Source: Apis mellifera (lineage: Eukaryota > Arthropoda > Insecta > Hymenoptera > Apidae). Taken from it: a stretch of 64,000 nt of DNA. Below are positions 37,016-49,748 of the stretch, piece by piece. The notes beneath the pieces are model-generated. The model was not told where the DNA came from and ran no database searches. It saw only the letters and a list, made by a program, of their open reading frames with translations. Each line of letters opens with the position of its first letter. Position 1 is the first letter of the stretch. The stretch spans positions 9,578,381 through 9,642,380 of the forward strand of contig NC_037646.1 in assembly GCF_003254395.2 (NCBI RefSeq), given 5' to 3'. Made by a program: the position numbers and the translations under genes.

Positions 37016-40000
37016 GTAAGAATGAGAATTGCTTCGATTAGAAATTCCGAGTCTAACGAGACTTTGCTGCAATTACGAATACTCGCTACATAATTTGTCT
37101 GGCTGGAACGAAAAACAAGGATCTAATAATTATTCGAATAAACTTTTCTTTTATTTTTTCTTTTCTCTTCGCGTTCCTTGAAAGTAATTCATTTCCGCAA
37201 GTAAATATTCATCTCTCGTATCCAATAATTTTTTTTCAAATAAAAAAATAACGTAAAAAAAAAAAGAAATAAGTCCACGTTCCATGTTTACTCGACAGAA
37301 TACGTATCATCGATAAGAACTCTCGTTCGGCGGCACAATCTCCGCGGCAAATCCTTCCTTAATCCTCCTTCAATCATTCCGCAAACACTCTCAACAATTT
37401 ATATCCTCAAATAAACAAAAAAAAAAAAAAGTGAAAAAGAAAAAAAAAAAGAAACGTAATTCACCGGTTGAACGAAAACAATTAGCGGAATTGTGTCGAT
37501 GCTAGATTTCGCCGTTTACCTTAAACGCTTTGCCTCCGCGTTTCCGCATTCTTCGTTCGGTCGAACGGAGGACCGATCGCCGCCGCGAAACCACTTCTGC
37601 GAAACAAGATCGTCATCGGGAAGTTACGTAACTCAACGTGGGATACAATATACAATAAACTTGGAGGAGATCGTGACGAGGAGGAAAATTCGGATGGATC
37701 GATCACACAGCTTTACTTCGAACGAGAGAGATGACGCCATGTTTTGAATTATCGTGGAAACCGCGCACACCCATAAACGCAAAGCATTCCGGGATGACAT
37801 CTGCAATGCAAAAGCGGCGCGCGTGCACTCGCGTCGAGATTCCTGGAGGCTCTCCGATCCCGAAAGAGAAGTCGGTCGGTGTTGCTCGCTCCCCGAGATT
37901 TCTAACTTCGTTCGAAGGAGAGACCGGTCTCTACTTTCTTCATTCGCCGCGTAAGAAGAACCGCCAACTTGCGATCGAGACGCGGATTGGATTAGTCGGG
38001 GAATTTTCGGGGGAGGGGAGGACGCGACGAAGGTGAAAATCGTATTAATCGAAAGATTAAGTTATTAGTGGCTGTTTATCATCAGCGCCTTCCAACTTCC
38101 TGGTCGCTTTACGAGCGCGTGCCCGTGCAATTATTGCGGGAATTATAAATTGGTCACGATCTCTTCTGAACCTGAACGCCGCCGGAAGTGGCGCTAGAAG
38201 AACAATACGGTGGAACGATTCTTGGCGTTACTCGACGCGTGTTCTTCAACTTTTTTGCTCGCTAAAATGGCCTTGCACGATTCTCTCAACTGTAGCCCAT
38301 TGTGTCCTTTCTTTTTTCTTATTTTTTTCTTTTTTTTTTTTCTATCGAAGACACAGAGGTATATATTCTCTCCTCTTTATGTCTCCGGTTAAAAAGATTA
38401 TCGACGATTAAAATTACGCGAAAAGAGGAAAGACGAGTGTCAAGTTTTTTTTAGAGGCCTCGCCTTATACGAATTCCGCGTAGTCATGCGATCGTAGATG
38501 TCATCTCTATGTCTCTACGTGTACTTCTTCAAAATAGTGGATTCCTTTTTCGATTATTCTCGATAAGCCGTGGCGGCAAATGGCTTGTTGTAAATCCGAG
38601 AAGAAGAAGAAGAAGAAGAGGAGGAGGAAGAAAAATAAGTTCCAATAAATCTTGGCACCAACAGCTCCAACTGAAATCAAAGCGATATATTATTCTGTCT
38701 CCGTTAAGCGATAAATAATTCAATGGATATCGCGGGGCGTGTACGAAAAAGACGCGCAGCTCGAATGGTGCTCGAAATACCGCGAACCGCAAGAGATCGC
38801 ATTGTCACGGATCGTTGCATCCTCCTCATACAAATTATCCACGGGGGGGTCTTTGACTGCGTGACCCCGTGACGATACGGATGTCCACCCCGTAGGACAG
38901 GGGTCGAGAAAATCCGGCTTCCTTCTCGGAATCGATGAAGCTTGAAGGTGATCATCTTCCAACACTCTTGCACGCGCTATTAAAAAGTGCATCCGAGGTA
39001 TTACGAACGTGATTATCTTTGCGTGACGGGATGGCGCGATGTTTTACGATAGAGACGTCTTCTTGCTCGAGGTACAAAGAGAAGAAAATTGGGAGAAGGC
39101 GCGATGGTGGTACAACAATTACATTTAGTTACTTTTCAAGAAAAATTGAATTGAACCCGGCTTCGTGTTTACACAAAGCGAATATAATGAAAAGAATGAC
39201 TCGACAACGATGACAGCCAACACGGACGATCAACGATCCACGTTTATTTATTTCGTTTCATCTTTTATCATTTTATATCCTTCGATTAAACGTAATCGGC
39301 GGAATATCCTTTGAACCCCGTAACACCGATCCGATAGAATCGATAAACCGATCGATATTGTCGCGCGATAAATCGACTCATAATTCGCGTCTCAATCGCA
39401 TAAAATCATAAAATTGACCGATCGTTCCACCGGTTCCCTTCTTCCTTAGGAATTCACATTGTGGATAAAATATACATACGAAAGAAGCTTGCTTAGTTCC
39501 AACCCACTAGACCAGAAAGACTCAACTTGGAATCAACTTCTTCTTCTTCGATTCTTCCATATCGGTGCATCCACCTTCGGCATCCACCTTTCTTTCGCGA
39601 ACCACGGGACGAGATCAGCGTCAATTCCACGGAATCGAATTAAAGAAAAAGAAGAAAAAGAAGAAGGGGGAAAAAAAAAGGAAACACCGTATATAACCGT
39701 GTACTTCCACGAGGAATCCATCTCGATTCCCATCCAGTCGTCCTTGAGCGAATCCTATGACCCGTAGGATTCCATTATGCCGATCAACCCTAGCGCTGCG
39801 GGGCGTGTCCGGCGAGGAAAAGGGGAGGGTGATACACCTTGGTCGAACATAATCGCGTTTCCACCATCCTCTAAGGATCTTTGCAGTCTCTTCTTCTTCT
39901 TCTCCTTTTCTTTTTTTCTTTTCTTTCCCATCGGCAGATCTGTCGAACTCGGAGGCAGAGATCTCGATGGAATGCATCCATAGATGGTAGCAAGAGCGGC

Positions 40001-43000
40001 TCGCTCGCTCCAAAGTCTGCCAACGATCGGTATCGCGTGTGAGACTCGTGGAACACGGCGTTCTTTACGTGTTTCGCGGCGACGCTTTCAATTATCTACT
40101 GGATGCTGGAATTTATATGCGGTTCCCGTGCTATTCGAAAGAAAAACGATGGAAACGATGGAACCATCGAGATTTCTCGCTATCGAGCTTGCTCCCATTT
40201 GCATCTATCCAGGAGACGCTTTTGTCTCTCCCTTGTCTCTTCTTTCATAGTCCCGGTTTGTTCGATCGTTGCTATCTTAGCGCGAGGAAAGAAAGCGAAT
40301 ATGCGTTTTCGCGGAAGCGTGTCTCGAAATGCTTGGAAATATTGATGTATGCAACTCGCGGGAAGGGTCAAGAAAAAGTTGTATCTTCAATATTCAATTA
40401 TATTGAACCATCTTAATTGTTATCTTCTTGCTATTTCGTAACGTCTGACAAAATTGTGTCTTATTTACGAGTTGTATTATTTTCTTTCTGTCTTTTTTAC
40501 TGCGCCATCTTACTACACCTTCTATAAAGTAAGTAAATAACTGTACAGTTATCCTCATACACCACACATATCCTGTTTTTAATTAGCGAGAAAGCAGTAA
40601 AATGTTCCAAGGGATTAAACTTCTACCCTCGCGGTAATTTCATTGCCAAGAGATTTCTTTCTCCACGCTTTACAAAACGAGTCGGGCAATTTTCTCGAAA
40701 TCTTTTCGACTTGTAGAAATTCGTTGGAAAATTTCCACAATCCATTCATGTTGGAATCTGTTCCAGAGGTTTTTCGGTTTTTCGGTTTTACGACGGTTAA
40801 ATTATCCCTTCTAAGCAACCCCATTCCGCTCGGTTTAGTTCGGAATTTCGAAACGCTCCTCCTCTCCTTCGAGAGAGAGAGAGAGGAGGATTGTTTGTCC
40901 CGCGATGTATACAAGCAGCTCGTAAAGAGACGGAAGAGAGTTTGACAAGAAATTTAGTTCGCGGAATCTATTCCTCCGTGGAAAAGAGAAAAAGGGGAAA
41001 AAAGAAAGGAAAGAAAGAGGGGGAAAAAATTATGCTAATGCCGGCGAGTTTGACGCGATCACGTTCCAGAGAATTTCTTGCCGGTGCTGCTTCTGAACCA
41101 CTTCAACCACGTTCATTGCCGATCCAACGAACGCTCGTGAAGAAGCATATGTACTATCCCCGTGGAGAAATACCGACGTTGTTTCCCATCGTCCATCTGT
41201 TCCACTCCAAGCCCTCGCACAATTTCTTCTCTCGATGGAGGAATAGAACACGGGGCGATGTAATGACTTTCTTTCCCGAACGAAATTACCTCGACGATCG
41301 TCCTCCATTTTTGTCCAAACCTATTTCGTACTTCTTTGCCACTCGATTTGGATATCGATCGCCCCTTATCGTGTCGATAATTCGATTCGATTCTCTTCTC
41401 TTGGACGCGCAATTTATTCCTCGACTTTATCGAAAAATGTGCCCATTCACGATCAAACGGGTTTCTAGCGAGTCAATAGCCGTTGGAACTTGACAGAGCG
41501 TAGGTAATATGTCATATTCGCAAGTCTCATTGCGCTTAATATGTTTCCGTTACTATGTTGACAACCCACCCGACGCTGTGCCTGCCCACGCGCGCGTGGG
41601 TGGTTTCTCAAACCTGAAACGATACGCGCGCAAGAAATACTTATTAGGTGGTCCGAAGAATTCGATTCTTTTAGACGAATCTTTCGTATTTCTTTTCTTT
41701 TCACGCATTTCTTCTTATCCTCTTTTCGTAATCACTATATTTTTTTTTTTCACAATCGTTTCACAAAATAGTTTTTAACTGTTATGCAAGAGCATGAAAC
41801 GTAAAAAAAAAAAAAAAATTGCATTTTATCTTTCTTATTTTTAGAACATTACAACAGAATAGGAATAGGAGTTAATCTACGAACACGTAGAGCGATAAGT
41901 TTCAAGATATTGTACGTATGTAAATTACACACATGTATATTCATTGACTTTCATTCCTCTTGACGTAATCAAACATCTGTCCGTACGAAATGAACGTTCC
42001 AAATAACTTTAATGTACGCATATTTTATTTCTAATCGACGGGAGGCAACGGGGGGTATCGTAAAAGGCACGTATTACGTAAAAAAAAAAAAAAAAAAAAA
42101 AAAAGAAGAAGAAGAAAAAAAGTAACTCTCCAAACTATCTCGAGAGGAACGCCGTTACACTCGATTTATAATTGATTCGGGACGGGGCGAGATGTTAAAA
42201 AATTCCAAGGTTCCATCTAAGGTTAGATCCTTGAAAATTGCAAGGAAAATTATCGTCGAAACGAGTTTGCGGCACGAACGTGTGCACGACTCGATATTTC
42301 GCTTTCGTTCCGTATAGGCCGATTACGAATAAATCGCATCGCGTGCAACCGATGAATAACATGGTTGCAGTAAATCGGGTCACTTTATACAGTTAACATA
42401 ACGTTGCTTCCAAGATCTTGCCTTGGATTACGCCTCTTATCAAGCCGCGACAGAGACGTAAATGGAGAAAAGAAAGAAAGAAAAAAAAAACAGAAAGAAA
42501 AAAATATGCATATGAAACTGTAGTACACGGAACGGTATTCAGTGGTTGTTCGCATCACGCGCTGCTTCAACTTGTGCTTTACCTATATAAAATGTTCAAT
42601 TTGTAGATTCCACGTTGAACATTATTTGTTTAATTGGGAATCGAGTCCAAAGTCGAATTTGCTATTTTTTTCTTTTAGCGATTAATTTTCAGGTCAACTC
42701 GGGTAAACGACTGTACTAGAATTTTATCTTATCTTAATTTTGCATATTATCGATAATTGTCACAACACTTGTCACAATTTTTCTGAATAATTTCTGATTA
42801 TTAATTATATCCAAATAATACCGGTATAATAATAATGATCGAAGCTCTCACATTTCTCCTCTTCCCCGAATCGAGAAACGAATATTTCCCTTCTCTTCTT
42901 TTTAGACAATCCGTTGTTGGCGCGTGTATAATAATAAAGGAATAAAAGTTTATCCCCGTAGAACACGGTGTTTTCCCCGCGGTTCCCATGCAATAAATCC

Positions 43001-44090
43001 AATCACGTGTGAACACCGCACGAGTCGCTTAGCTGAAAGCTAGGAGAAACCTTATCCCAGTGGTAGATTGCCTCCTCGATTCTTCGCCGAGGATCTATCC
43101 GCGTTATTTACGCGACAGATTCGTCACGGAGGATAGACTTTCGTCCTGCGTGGAACGTGGCCGTTCCAGAGAAACAGGCACAACAGGGGGAGGGGGAGGA
43201 GGGAAGGAGGGGCTCTAGCCGCGTAAAACCTCGCGAATCCAGCTCCAAACTGGCTGACCTCCTTCGCCTTTTTCTACTGGGGTACGCTCACGTGTGCGTG
43301 CCGGGAGGCCGGTCGCGTGTCACGCTTTATCGCGTCTCCTCTTGTTTCGCGTTCACGTGCTGGCCTCGCGCGTGAACGCGCCGCGAGCGTTAACCTGGAA
43401 CGAATTCAGAGATGCTGGCTCTCCTCGAGGAGAGAAGTTTCGAGGAGAAATTTAGTACGCCGATCCCTCGATAATTCTTAAATTCTTCCGTTTTTCTTTT
43501 TCTTTTTTTCTCTCTCTCTCTCTCTCTCTTGTTTCCAATCCACGTACCAATTTTACGTTAATCGCTTAAGAATGAGTTGAGAAAAATTTTCTCTATCTCG
43601 ATATTACTTTACGGATGAGTGTACATATACCGAGAAGAGAATAAAGGTATCGAGCGATCTGAATTACGATCGTTAGGTAAGTATTTATCTTGCGTCGTAC
43701 ACCAATGCGGAACTGGCTATGCAAACAACGGCGTGGATAGTCCTATGACGCGCTCGTCAATACGCTATCAATACGCTGTTAACGTTTCTCATCGGTTATT
43801 ATCTCGACACGATTCTTTCTATCGCCCCGGTCTATCTGATGATAACAGCCGACCAATTACAGATCGCGTAAGAGAGATCGCCGAAAGCCAAGCTCACAAA
43901 GTTGCGCTAATGCTAATGATAGATATTCGAAGCGTGCGTGCGCGTTTGTTGGGACGTAGGATGTTTGCGAAGAATAAATCGGCGGACCGGTACATGAATA
44001 GGTAATTTCCTAGTCACGTGTGAAAGTACCTTAGGAATCCAGTGCCCGAGCCGGTCCCCTGACCTTTGCTGCTGCCGTTGCTTCTGAGCC

Positions 44091-44123
<33 letters not shown>

Positions 44124-47100
44124 GGGGAGGCCAAGGAGAATGGTACAGTGCGAGACATTGACGATCCTTTCGAGGATCGCGAATTCCCCCGTAAAGTTGA
44201 ACTTGAAGTTATCGAAGCAAGCCGTGTAATTTGATATCTTGGAAAATTCGTCGAATTTCCACGCTGTTGCTAGTTTCGTATAAAAAAATATTTTAATCGA
44301 AATTCAAATCGAACGATGATCGTTTTCCACGATGATCGTCAATTGCACGCACTGTACACGTGTAAAGTTGCTTCACTCTGCCGACCGGCCGACTTCAACG
44401 GATTTAATGCCGAGGCTCGTCGTCTTCAATAAGGTCAAGACCTGGTTACATACCCTCGATCGTCTTCGTTCCCAATTGACTTTTCGCAGAAACTCGAAAA
44501 TAAAGAGACGCTCGAGCTCGATTCCGAGCTCGATCCTTTCTTTCATTTTTTTCAAACCTTCTTCAAGTAGTTTCCAACTAACATAACCCGTGAAATTCCC
44601 TCACGTTTAACGGCGAACGAAGTAACAATCCACGTTTCCACGTTTTATTGCCTCTTTCATCATCATCATCATCATCATCATCATCTACACGATCATCATC
44701 ATCATCATCCTCATAGCAGCCTCTTCTCGTATCTCGCAAAAAAAAAAAAAGAACAAAAAACAAGTCCGCAGAAAATCCCGAATGATTATCCGCGTAAGCA
44801 ATAGTTGAAAACACGATTTTTATTTTATCTGGCCAGGATGACGAGCCACCGGAAATCACGTATTGCGTTGTGGAGCACACGGGTACGCTCACGCTTCAAG
44901 CGATGACGCCCACCCTGCCGATGCCCGCCGAGGAGGAATTGAACAAGATGTTCCTCGAATTGGTGGACGAGTTGGACCTGACCCAGGCCAACCGGCAGGC
45001 GGTTCTGGCACTTCCGGCCAACAAAAAGTGGCAGATATACTGCTCCAGAAAAGGCAACGGCACGCTGGAGAACGGTGGGCTCAGGACCACCGACCTGAGC
45101 GGGGATCCGGAAGATTACATCAACAGGCTGAGGACGATAGCTAGCGTGAGTAGAAAGCAAACGTATAATTATCGATCGAGATTTTGAATCTCGTTTGTCA
45201 CGAATTATTAATTTTCAGAGTCCTTTTCCGGAAGAGGGCGAGGAAGTCTCTAACCAAATGCGCCAGACCGAAGCCCTGAAGACCGCTCTGAGAACGCAGC
45301 CGCACAGTTTCGTCCTGAGATTCATAGAGCTGGATGGATTGAACGCTCTGTTGCAAGTCCTTGGAACAATGGACGCGGAAGCAGCGAACAGCAATCTGCA
45401 CACGAGCGTGATAGGATGTTTGAAGGCGTTGATGAACAATTCGGTGATGAAACCGGCGACTGATCTATCCTTGTCCCCCTTGTGGAAGAATTTTAGGTTT
45501 TCTAATCGAATAAAACTGGTTTACAGAACGGGAGAGCGCACGTATTGGCCCACCCTACCGCCATTAACACGATATCTCAGTCGCTGGCGACTGAAAACAT
45601 TAAGACGAAGATATCGGTGTTGGAAATTCTGGGCGCAGTCTGCCTGGTCCCAGGTGGTCATCGGAAGGTCCTCGAAGCGATGCTCCATTTCCAGCAGTAT
45701 CACTCGGAAAGAACGCGTTTCCAAAGTATTATAAACGACTTGGACAAGAATTTCGGCATCTACAAGGACAATCTGTCTCTAAAAACAGCAATTATGTCGT
45801 TCATCAATGCGGTGCTGAATTATGGGCCAGGTCAGGTGACGTTGGAGTTTAGGCTGCACCTGAGATACGAGCTGTTGATGCTTGGTATACAGCCGATCAT
45901 CGAGAAGCTGAGGAAGTACGAGAACGAGACGTTGGACAGACATCTGGATTTCTTCGAGATGGTGAGGAACGAGGACGAGAAAGAGTTGGCCAGGAAGTTC
46001 GAGAAGGAACACGTGGACACGAAGAGCGCCACGGCGATGTTCGATCTGTTGAGAAGGAAGCTCAGCCACACTGCGGCCTATCCTCACCTATTGAGTCTTC
46101 TCGAACATTGCCTTTTATTGCCTCGTGAGACATCATCTCTCTTCTTCGTACTCTTAGAAAGAAAGAGAGAGAGAATTTGATAATCCCTAATCCACGGTTT
46201 TCTTTTCAGTCGATTATGGCTCTCATCCTCAACACTGGCTGTTGTTCGACCGGATCGTGCAACAGATCGTTCTTCAGTCGGAAGGTAACGACACAGGTGT
46301 GACGAGGAATCCCGATGTGGCGCCGATCGAGATCAACGTGAAGGAGATCGTCCACCTGCTCGCTAAGGAAGAAGAACTCGTCGCAGCTAGGAAGAAGGCC
46401 GAGGAGTTGGAGCGAGAAAACTCGGACATGTCGACGAGATTGGCCAAGAAGGAACAGGAGTTGGATCTGAGAACGCAGGAGAAAGTAATTATCGCTCGTT
46501 GTCTTGTCCAAATCGAGATGCTCGTTCACCCCGCTCTTCTTCTCATCCGCGATTCCTCCTTCTTTCCAGGAAGACATCGAGGCCAGCTTGGCAAGGGTGA
46601 AAGAACGGCTCGAGAAAGAGACGTCGATGCACATAGAGACGAAACAGAGGATCTCGGAATTGCAAGACAACCTCGAGACCCTGTCGCGGCAGATAAACAA
46701 CGAAAAATCGGAGAGGAAGAGGTTGGAGCAATTGGTAGCCTCGGGCAGTTTGCCGGACGATGCCAAAGCGACCATTAAGATCGTGGAGGACGAAGTTCTG
46801 GAGAAAGTCGAGGCCAAGCCAATGCCGCCGCCACCTCCACCCCCACCCTTGGCACCTCCGCCACCTCCTTGCTTGATGCCTGCAGCTCCCCCTCCAATGA
46901 AGGTAAGACCAATCTTTATCGAATTATCCATTATCTCGATTTCTCGATATCGAGCAACGTCCGGATAATATCCAACGTCCGTGTCCAGGTGGAGATAATC
47001 AAGAATGTTCCTCAACCGAGCAACCCTCTCAAGTCCTTCAATTGGTCCAAGATCCCCGAGCAGAAGTTGCAGGGCACCATATGGTCGGAACTCGACGACA

Positions 47101-48867
47101 CGAAACTGTACAACGTCATGGATCTCGAGTCGATCGACAAAATCTTCTGTGCTTATCAAAAGAACGGAGTGTCCGCGGAAGGTTCGATCGAGGATCTGCG
47201 AACCTTAGGCAAGAACAAGAAGACAATGTCGGTCATCGATTCGAGGAGAGCTCAGAACTGTACGATCTTGTTGTCGAAATTGAAAATGTCCGACAACGAA
47301 ATCACAAGAACGATCCTCTCCATGGACCAGCAGAATATTCTGCACATAGACATGGTCGAACAATTGTTGAAATATATTCCATCCTCGGAGGAGGCTGCTC
47401 TCTTGGACATGCATCAGAAAGAGCTTCAAAGCAGGGCTGATTGTTTCCTTTACCAAATATCCAAGTACGTATATCTCCTCCACATAGATAACAGAGTTTT
47501 TTGTCGACGAATAGCAAATATTTGATTCGAAAACCGATAAGGAATTAGGTATAACGCTATCGTGTATCAATATCGTCCATTGGGATAATGATATTTGCTG
47601 AAATTCTATTCCAAGAAGTAACAAACCAACGTTTCAGAGTGCCGCACTACGAGCAAAGACTACGATCTCTTCACTACAAAAAGAAATTCGCCGCGAGTAT
47701 CGCGGAATTGACGCCTAGAATGCGCGCTGTCCTCGAAGCTAGTCGACAAGTGGCCAGATCCCGGCGGCTCAGAAAGCTCCTCGAACTCGTTCTGGCTTTA
47801 GGGAATTACGTGAATCGCGGCAATGCCCGTGGGAACGCTTGCGGCTTCCGCCTAGCCTCCTTGAACCGTCTAGTCGATACCAAGTCCTCTTGCTCCAAGG
47901 GCACAACTTTGTTGCACTATTTGGTCCAGATCCTCGAGTCCAGGTTTAGAGAGGTATTGGATATCGAGGAGGACATGCCGCACGTTCGAACCGCGGCTAG
48001 AGTCAGTATGGCTGACCTGCAAAAAGAGGTGGCCAACTTGAAGAACGGCCTTCAGGATGTTCAAAGGGAAATAGGTAAAATTTGCTTTATACCTCTCCTT
48101 GTTCTTCTTGTAAAACGAAAAACTCTTGACTTTCTTTTTCCTTAGAATTCCATCGTGGCCAATCTCAGGTGCTTCAGGGAGACATGTTCTTGCCAGCGAT
48201 GAGAGACTTTCAGGCGCAGGCTACGTGCAGGCTGGCGGAAGCTGAGGACCTGTTCCAGGACATGAAGACCAGAGTAAGTTTCGAAATACCTTCGATCGTT
48301 GGATTTCTTATATATATACACGCTCACGCGAGATTGATCTACTCTCAACAGTTCGATCGAGCAGTAAGATTGTTCGGCGAGGATTCGGCAGGCGTGCAAC
48401 CGGACGAGTTCTTCGGGATATTCGAGAACTTTTTGCAAGCGTTAGCCGAGGCGAGGCAAGACGTGGAGAACATGAGGAAGAAGATAGAGGAGGAAGAGCG
48501 TAGGGCAAAGCAGGAGCAAGAAGTAAGCTAAGCGAACAACAACTTTGCTTTGATCACACGATTATTCGTTAGTGTTGCTAATTGAATAAATTCGTTTCAG
48601 CTTCGAAAAAGAACGATGGAGAGAAAGAATTCTCGCGAGGGAATATTGAACAGCATCTCGTTGAGCAAGAAGAACGAGGCCAACAGCAATGGTCAGAACG
48701 ACAATAAAGGAGAATTCGACGACTTGATATCGGCTCTTCGAACAGGTGACGTGTTCGGGGAGGATATAGCGAAGTTCAAACGATCGAAGCGTCGACCGGT
48801 GACACCAAGCGGTCAAGAATCGCGTAGACATAGCGCGCATAGGGAAGATTCCAGAGAGAGACATTGA
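36974..48867 (+). CDS. DAAM: DAAM, Dishevelled-associated activator of morphogenesis (formin), complete coding region
   Basis: Diaphanous-related formin that nucleates and elongates unbranched actin filaments downstream of Rho GTPases and Dishevelled, in planar polarity, axon growth, tracheal cuticle patterning and sarcomere assembly (known for the family). Eleven coding exons with GT-AG junctions all keep frame and give 1086 aa; human DAAM1 has 1078. Order: short N-terminus (1-14), GBD/FH3 (about 20-400), coiled coil (about 410-550), short FH1 (567-592), FH2 (about 605-1000) and DAD (about 1035-1063). Key motifs include DELDLT, KALMNNS, EILGAVCLVPGG, SFNWSKIPE, RRAQNCTILLSKL (with the Ile that contacts actin in the FH2 knob), QPDEFFGIF and GEFDDLISALRTGDVF with a basic KRSKRRP tail. 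Introns after the second exon are 71-173 nt. The start codon chosen has A at -3, but its frame stays open upstream. Confidence 0.97.
42080..42104. repeat. Poly(A) tract, 25 bases
   Basis: Longest uninterrupted A run noticed in the window, followed by GAAGAAGAAG. Confidence 0.9.
44658..44711. repeat. TCA/ATC trinucleotide microsatellite
   Basis: Two runs of CAT/ATC repeats separated by a short CTACACG interruption, about 125 bp upstream of the acceptor of DAAM exon 2. Confidence 0.92.
44837..45145 (+). CDS. DAAM: DAAM exon 2 (GTPase-binding domain start)
   Basis: Acceptor tctggccag, donor AGC|gtgagt, 103 codons, phase 0 both ends. The exon encodes DDEPPEITYCVVEHTGTLTL through NKKWQIYCSRK to RTIAS, with VDELDLTQANRQAVLALP, the segment that binds GTPase and the DAD in formins. 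Confidence 0.97.
45219..45443 (+). CDS. DAAM: DAAM exon 3 (GBD/FH3)
   Basis: Acceptor aattttcag, donor TCG|gtgatg. The 75 codons include ALKTALRTQPHSFVLRFIEL and VIGCLKALMNNS, armadillo-like FH3 helices. Confidence 0.96.
45527..46124 (+). CDS. DAAM: DAAM exon 4 (FH3/DID)
   Basis: Acceptor ggtttacag, donor CCTC|gtgaga, phase 1 out. It encodes NGRAHVLAHP, ENIKTKISVLEILGAVCLVP, ERTRFQSIINDLDK and RHLDFFEMVRNEDEKELA, nearly superimposable on vertebrate DAAM. It forms most of the autoinhibitory domain. Confidence 0.97.
46210..46484 (+). CDS. DAAM: DAAM exon 5 (dimerisation / coiled coil)
   Basis: Acceptor cttttcag, donor AAA|gtaatt. The exon encodes DYGSHPQHWLLFDRIVQQIV followed by heptad-rich KEEELVAARKKAEELEREN through LDLRTQEK. 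Confidence 0.95.
46570..46902 (+). CDS. DAAM: DAAM exon 6 (coiled coil and FH1)
   Basis: Acceptor tctttccag, donor AAG|gtaag, 111 codons. Coiled coil (ASLARVKERLEKET through KRLEQLVASG) runs into an FH1 with one 8-Pro and one 5-Pro tract plus a final PPP, the profilin-binding region. FH1 is short for a DAAM. Confidence 0.95.
46989..47464 (+). CDS. DAAM: DAAM exon 7 (FH2, lasso and knob)
   Basis: Acceptor gtgtccag, donor AA|gtacgt. The exon encodes VEIIKNVPQP, SFNWSKIPEQKLQGTIWSEL (lasso), VIDSRRAQNCTILLSKLKM (knob) and MVEQLLKYIPSSEE. Confidence 0.97.
47638..48074 (+). CDS. DAAM: DAAM exon 8 (FH2 core)
   Basis: Acceptor gtttcag, donor G|gtaaaa. The exon encodes VPHYEQRLRSLHYKKKFAAS, LVLALGNYVNRGNARGNACG and SLNRLVDTKSS, the most conserved FH2 post/core helices. 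Confidence 0.97.
48146..48273 (+). CDS. DAAM: DAAM exon 9 (FH2)
   Basis: Acceptor tccttag, donor AGA|gtaag. It encodes FHRGQSQVLQGDMFLPAMRD through EDLFQDMKTR. Confidence 0.95.
48352..48522 (+). CDS. DAAM: DAAM exon 10 (FH2 end)
   Basis: Acceptor ctcaacag, donor GAA|gtaagc, 57 codons. It encodes FDRAVRLFGEDSAGVQPDEF through RKKIEEEERRAKQEQE, the FH2 C-terminal helix. Confidence 0.96.
48601..48867 (+). CDS. DAAM: DAAM exon 11 (DAD and stop)
   Basis: Acceptor ttcgtttcag; 88 codons then TGA at 48,865-48,867. It carries the diaphanous autoregulatory domain GEFDDLISALRTGDVF (residues from 1035) followed by basic FKRSKRRP. The DAD binds the FH3 region to keep the formin closed until a Rho GTPase or Dishevelled releases it (family knowledge). 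Confidence 0.96.
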   Translation, partial: LRKRTMERKNSREGILNSISLSKKNEANSNGQNDNKGEFDDLISALRTGDVFGEDIAKFKRSKRRPVTPSGQESRRHSAHREDSRERH

Positions 48868-49722
48868 GAGGGATATTTGTTGGAGAGTCAGGATCGGTGA
48901 CTGGAACGTCACTGGAATCACTTTACGATTAAAACGATATGTGATACAGACGAAACAAGTCGCGTTGAAAGATATCAATTTCCTGGGAGGGATAAAGGAG
49001 GGAATAACGGATACGATACGATAAGTAAGAAACGTGTAAATAGAGTAAAAAAAAAAAAAAAAGAAAAAAAAATGAAGATTACGAAGCTTCGTTTTTCATA
49101 AAAAAAAAAAAATTCCTTTATCATTAACGTAGTATTATTTTTCACAATGCGATTCCTGTTTAATTCACATAAAATTGTCTTCCTCGTTCTTCGCTCGCGA
49201 TTCACTTTCGTATCGAAACTGCATTATGTTATATATATATACACATGTATGTCTTCTCATTGAAATCTCATTATATTTTCTTTTTACGATTATTATTTCT
49301 TTGCACACAATTTGCGATTTCGTTCTACGTTATGCACGAAACGAAGAGAGAGAGAGAGAGAGAAAAAAAAAGTTGAGGAACGAAGTTGTCTCGTGACGGC
49401 ACAATTTTTCAATTTATAGGACCAAGGTGTCGATTAACGACGTCTCGATGTTATAACGCAATTTCGATGTTTGTTTTTTTTTCTTTTTCTTTCTTTTCTT
49501 TTCTTTTTTTTTTTTGTTTTTCGTTTGATCGAAATCGAATTTGGTGGAAATTTCATTTTCGATTATCGCACACGTCAATTAAAACTGACCAAAATCGCGT
49601 AAAAATTTGGAAAATCGAACAAGTGAGCGAGCACACAATTTGTACATTGTTAAAAAGAGCGTGTTTTACGTTACGAGTCAATACGAGAATTATCACGCGA
49701 TTATTTTCTGTATATAGTCATT

Positions 49723-49728
49723 AATAAA
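49723..49728 (+). terminator. DAAM: AATAAA poly(A) signal, proximal
   Basis: Canonical hexamer about 855 nt after the DAAM stop. Possible early polyadenylation site. Confidence 0.4.
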
Positions 49729-49748
49729 TTCGTTAAGGTAGTCAGCGT

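Larger units (their letters stand above)
37016..44836 (+). other. DAAM: DAAM intron, 7.8 kb
   Basis: No further coding exon is recognised. The intron contains a GAA-type run near 38,600-38,620, a 25-base poly(A) (42,080-42,104), CT (43,511-43,530) and GA (44,098-44,124) microsatellites and an ATC/TCA trinucleotide tract (44,658-44,711) close to its 3' end. Such long 5' introns often hold enhancers, but none can be assigned. Confidence 0.8.

Noticed and set aside
40891..41493. 200-codon plus frame in DAAM intron
   Set aside because: Basic and low-complexity at the start, no splice context linking it to DAAM, no recognised family.
46206..47159. 317-codon minus frame
   Set aside because: Antisense shadow of DAAM exons 5-7; its Gly-rich run is the complement of the FH1 proline codons.
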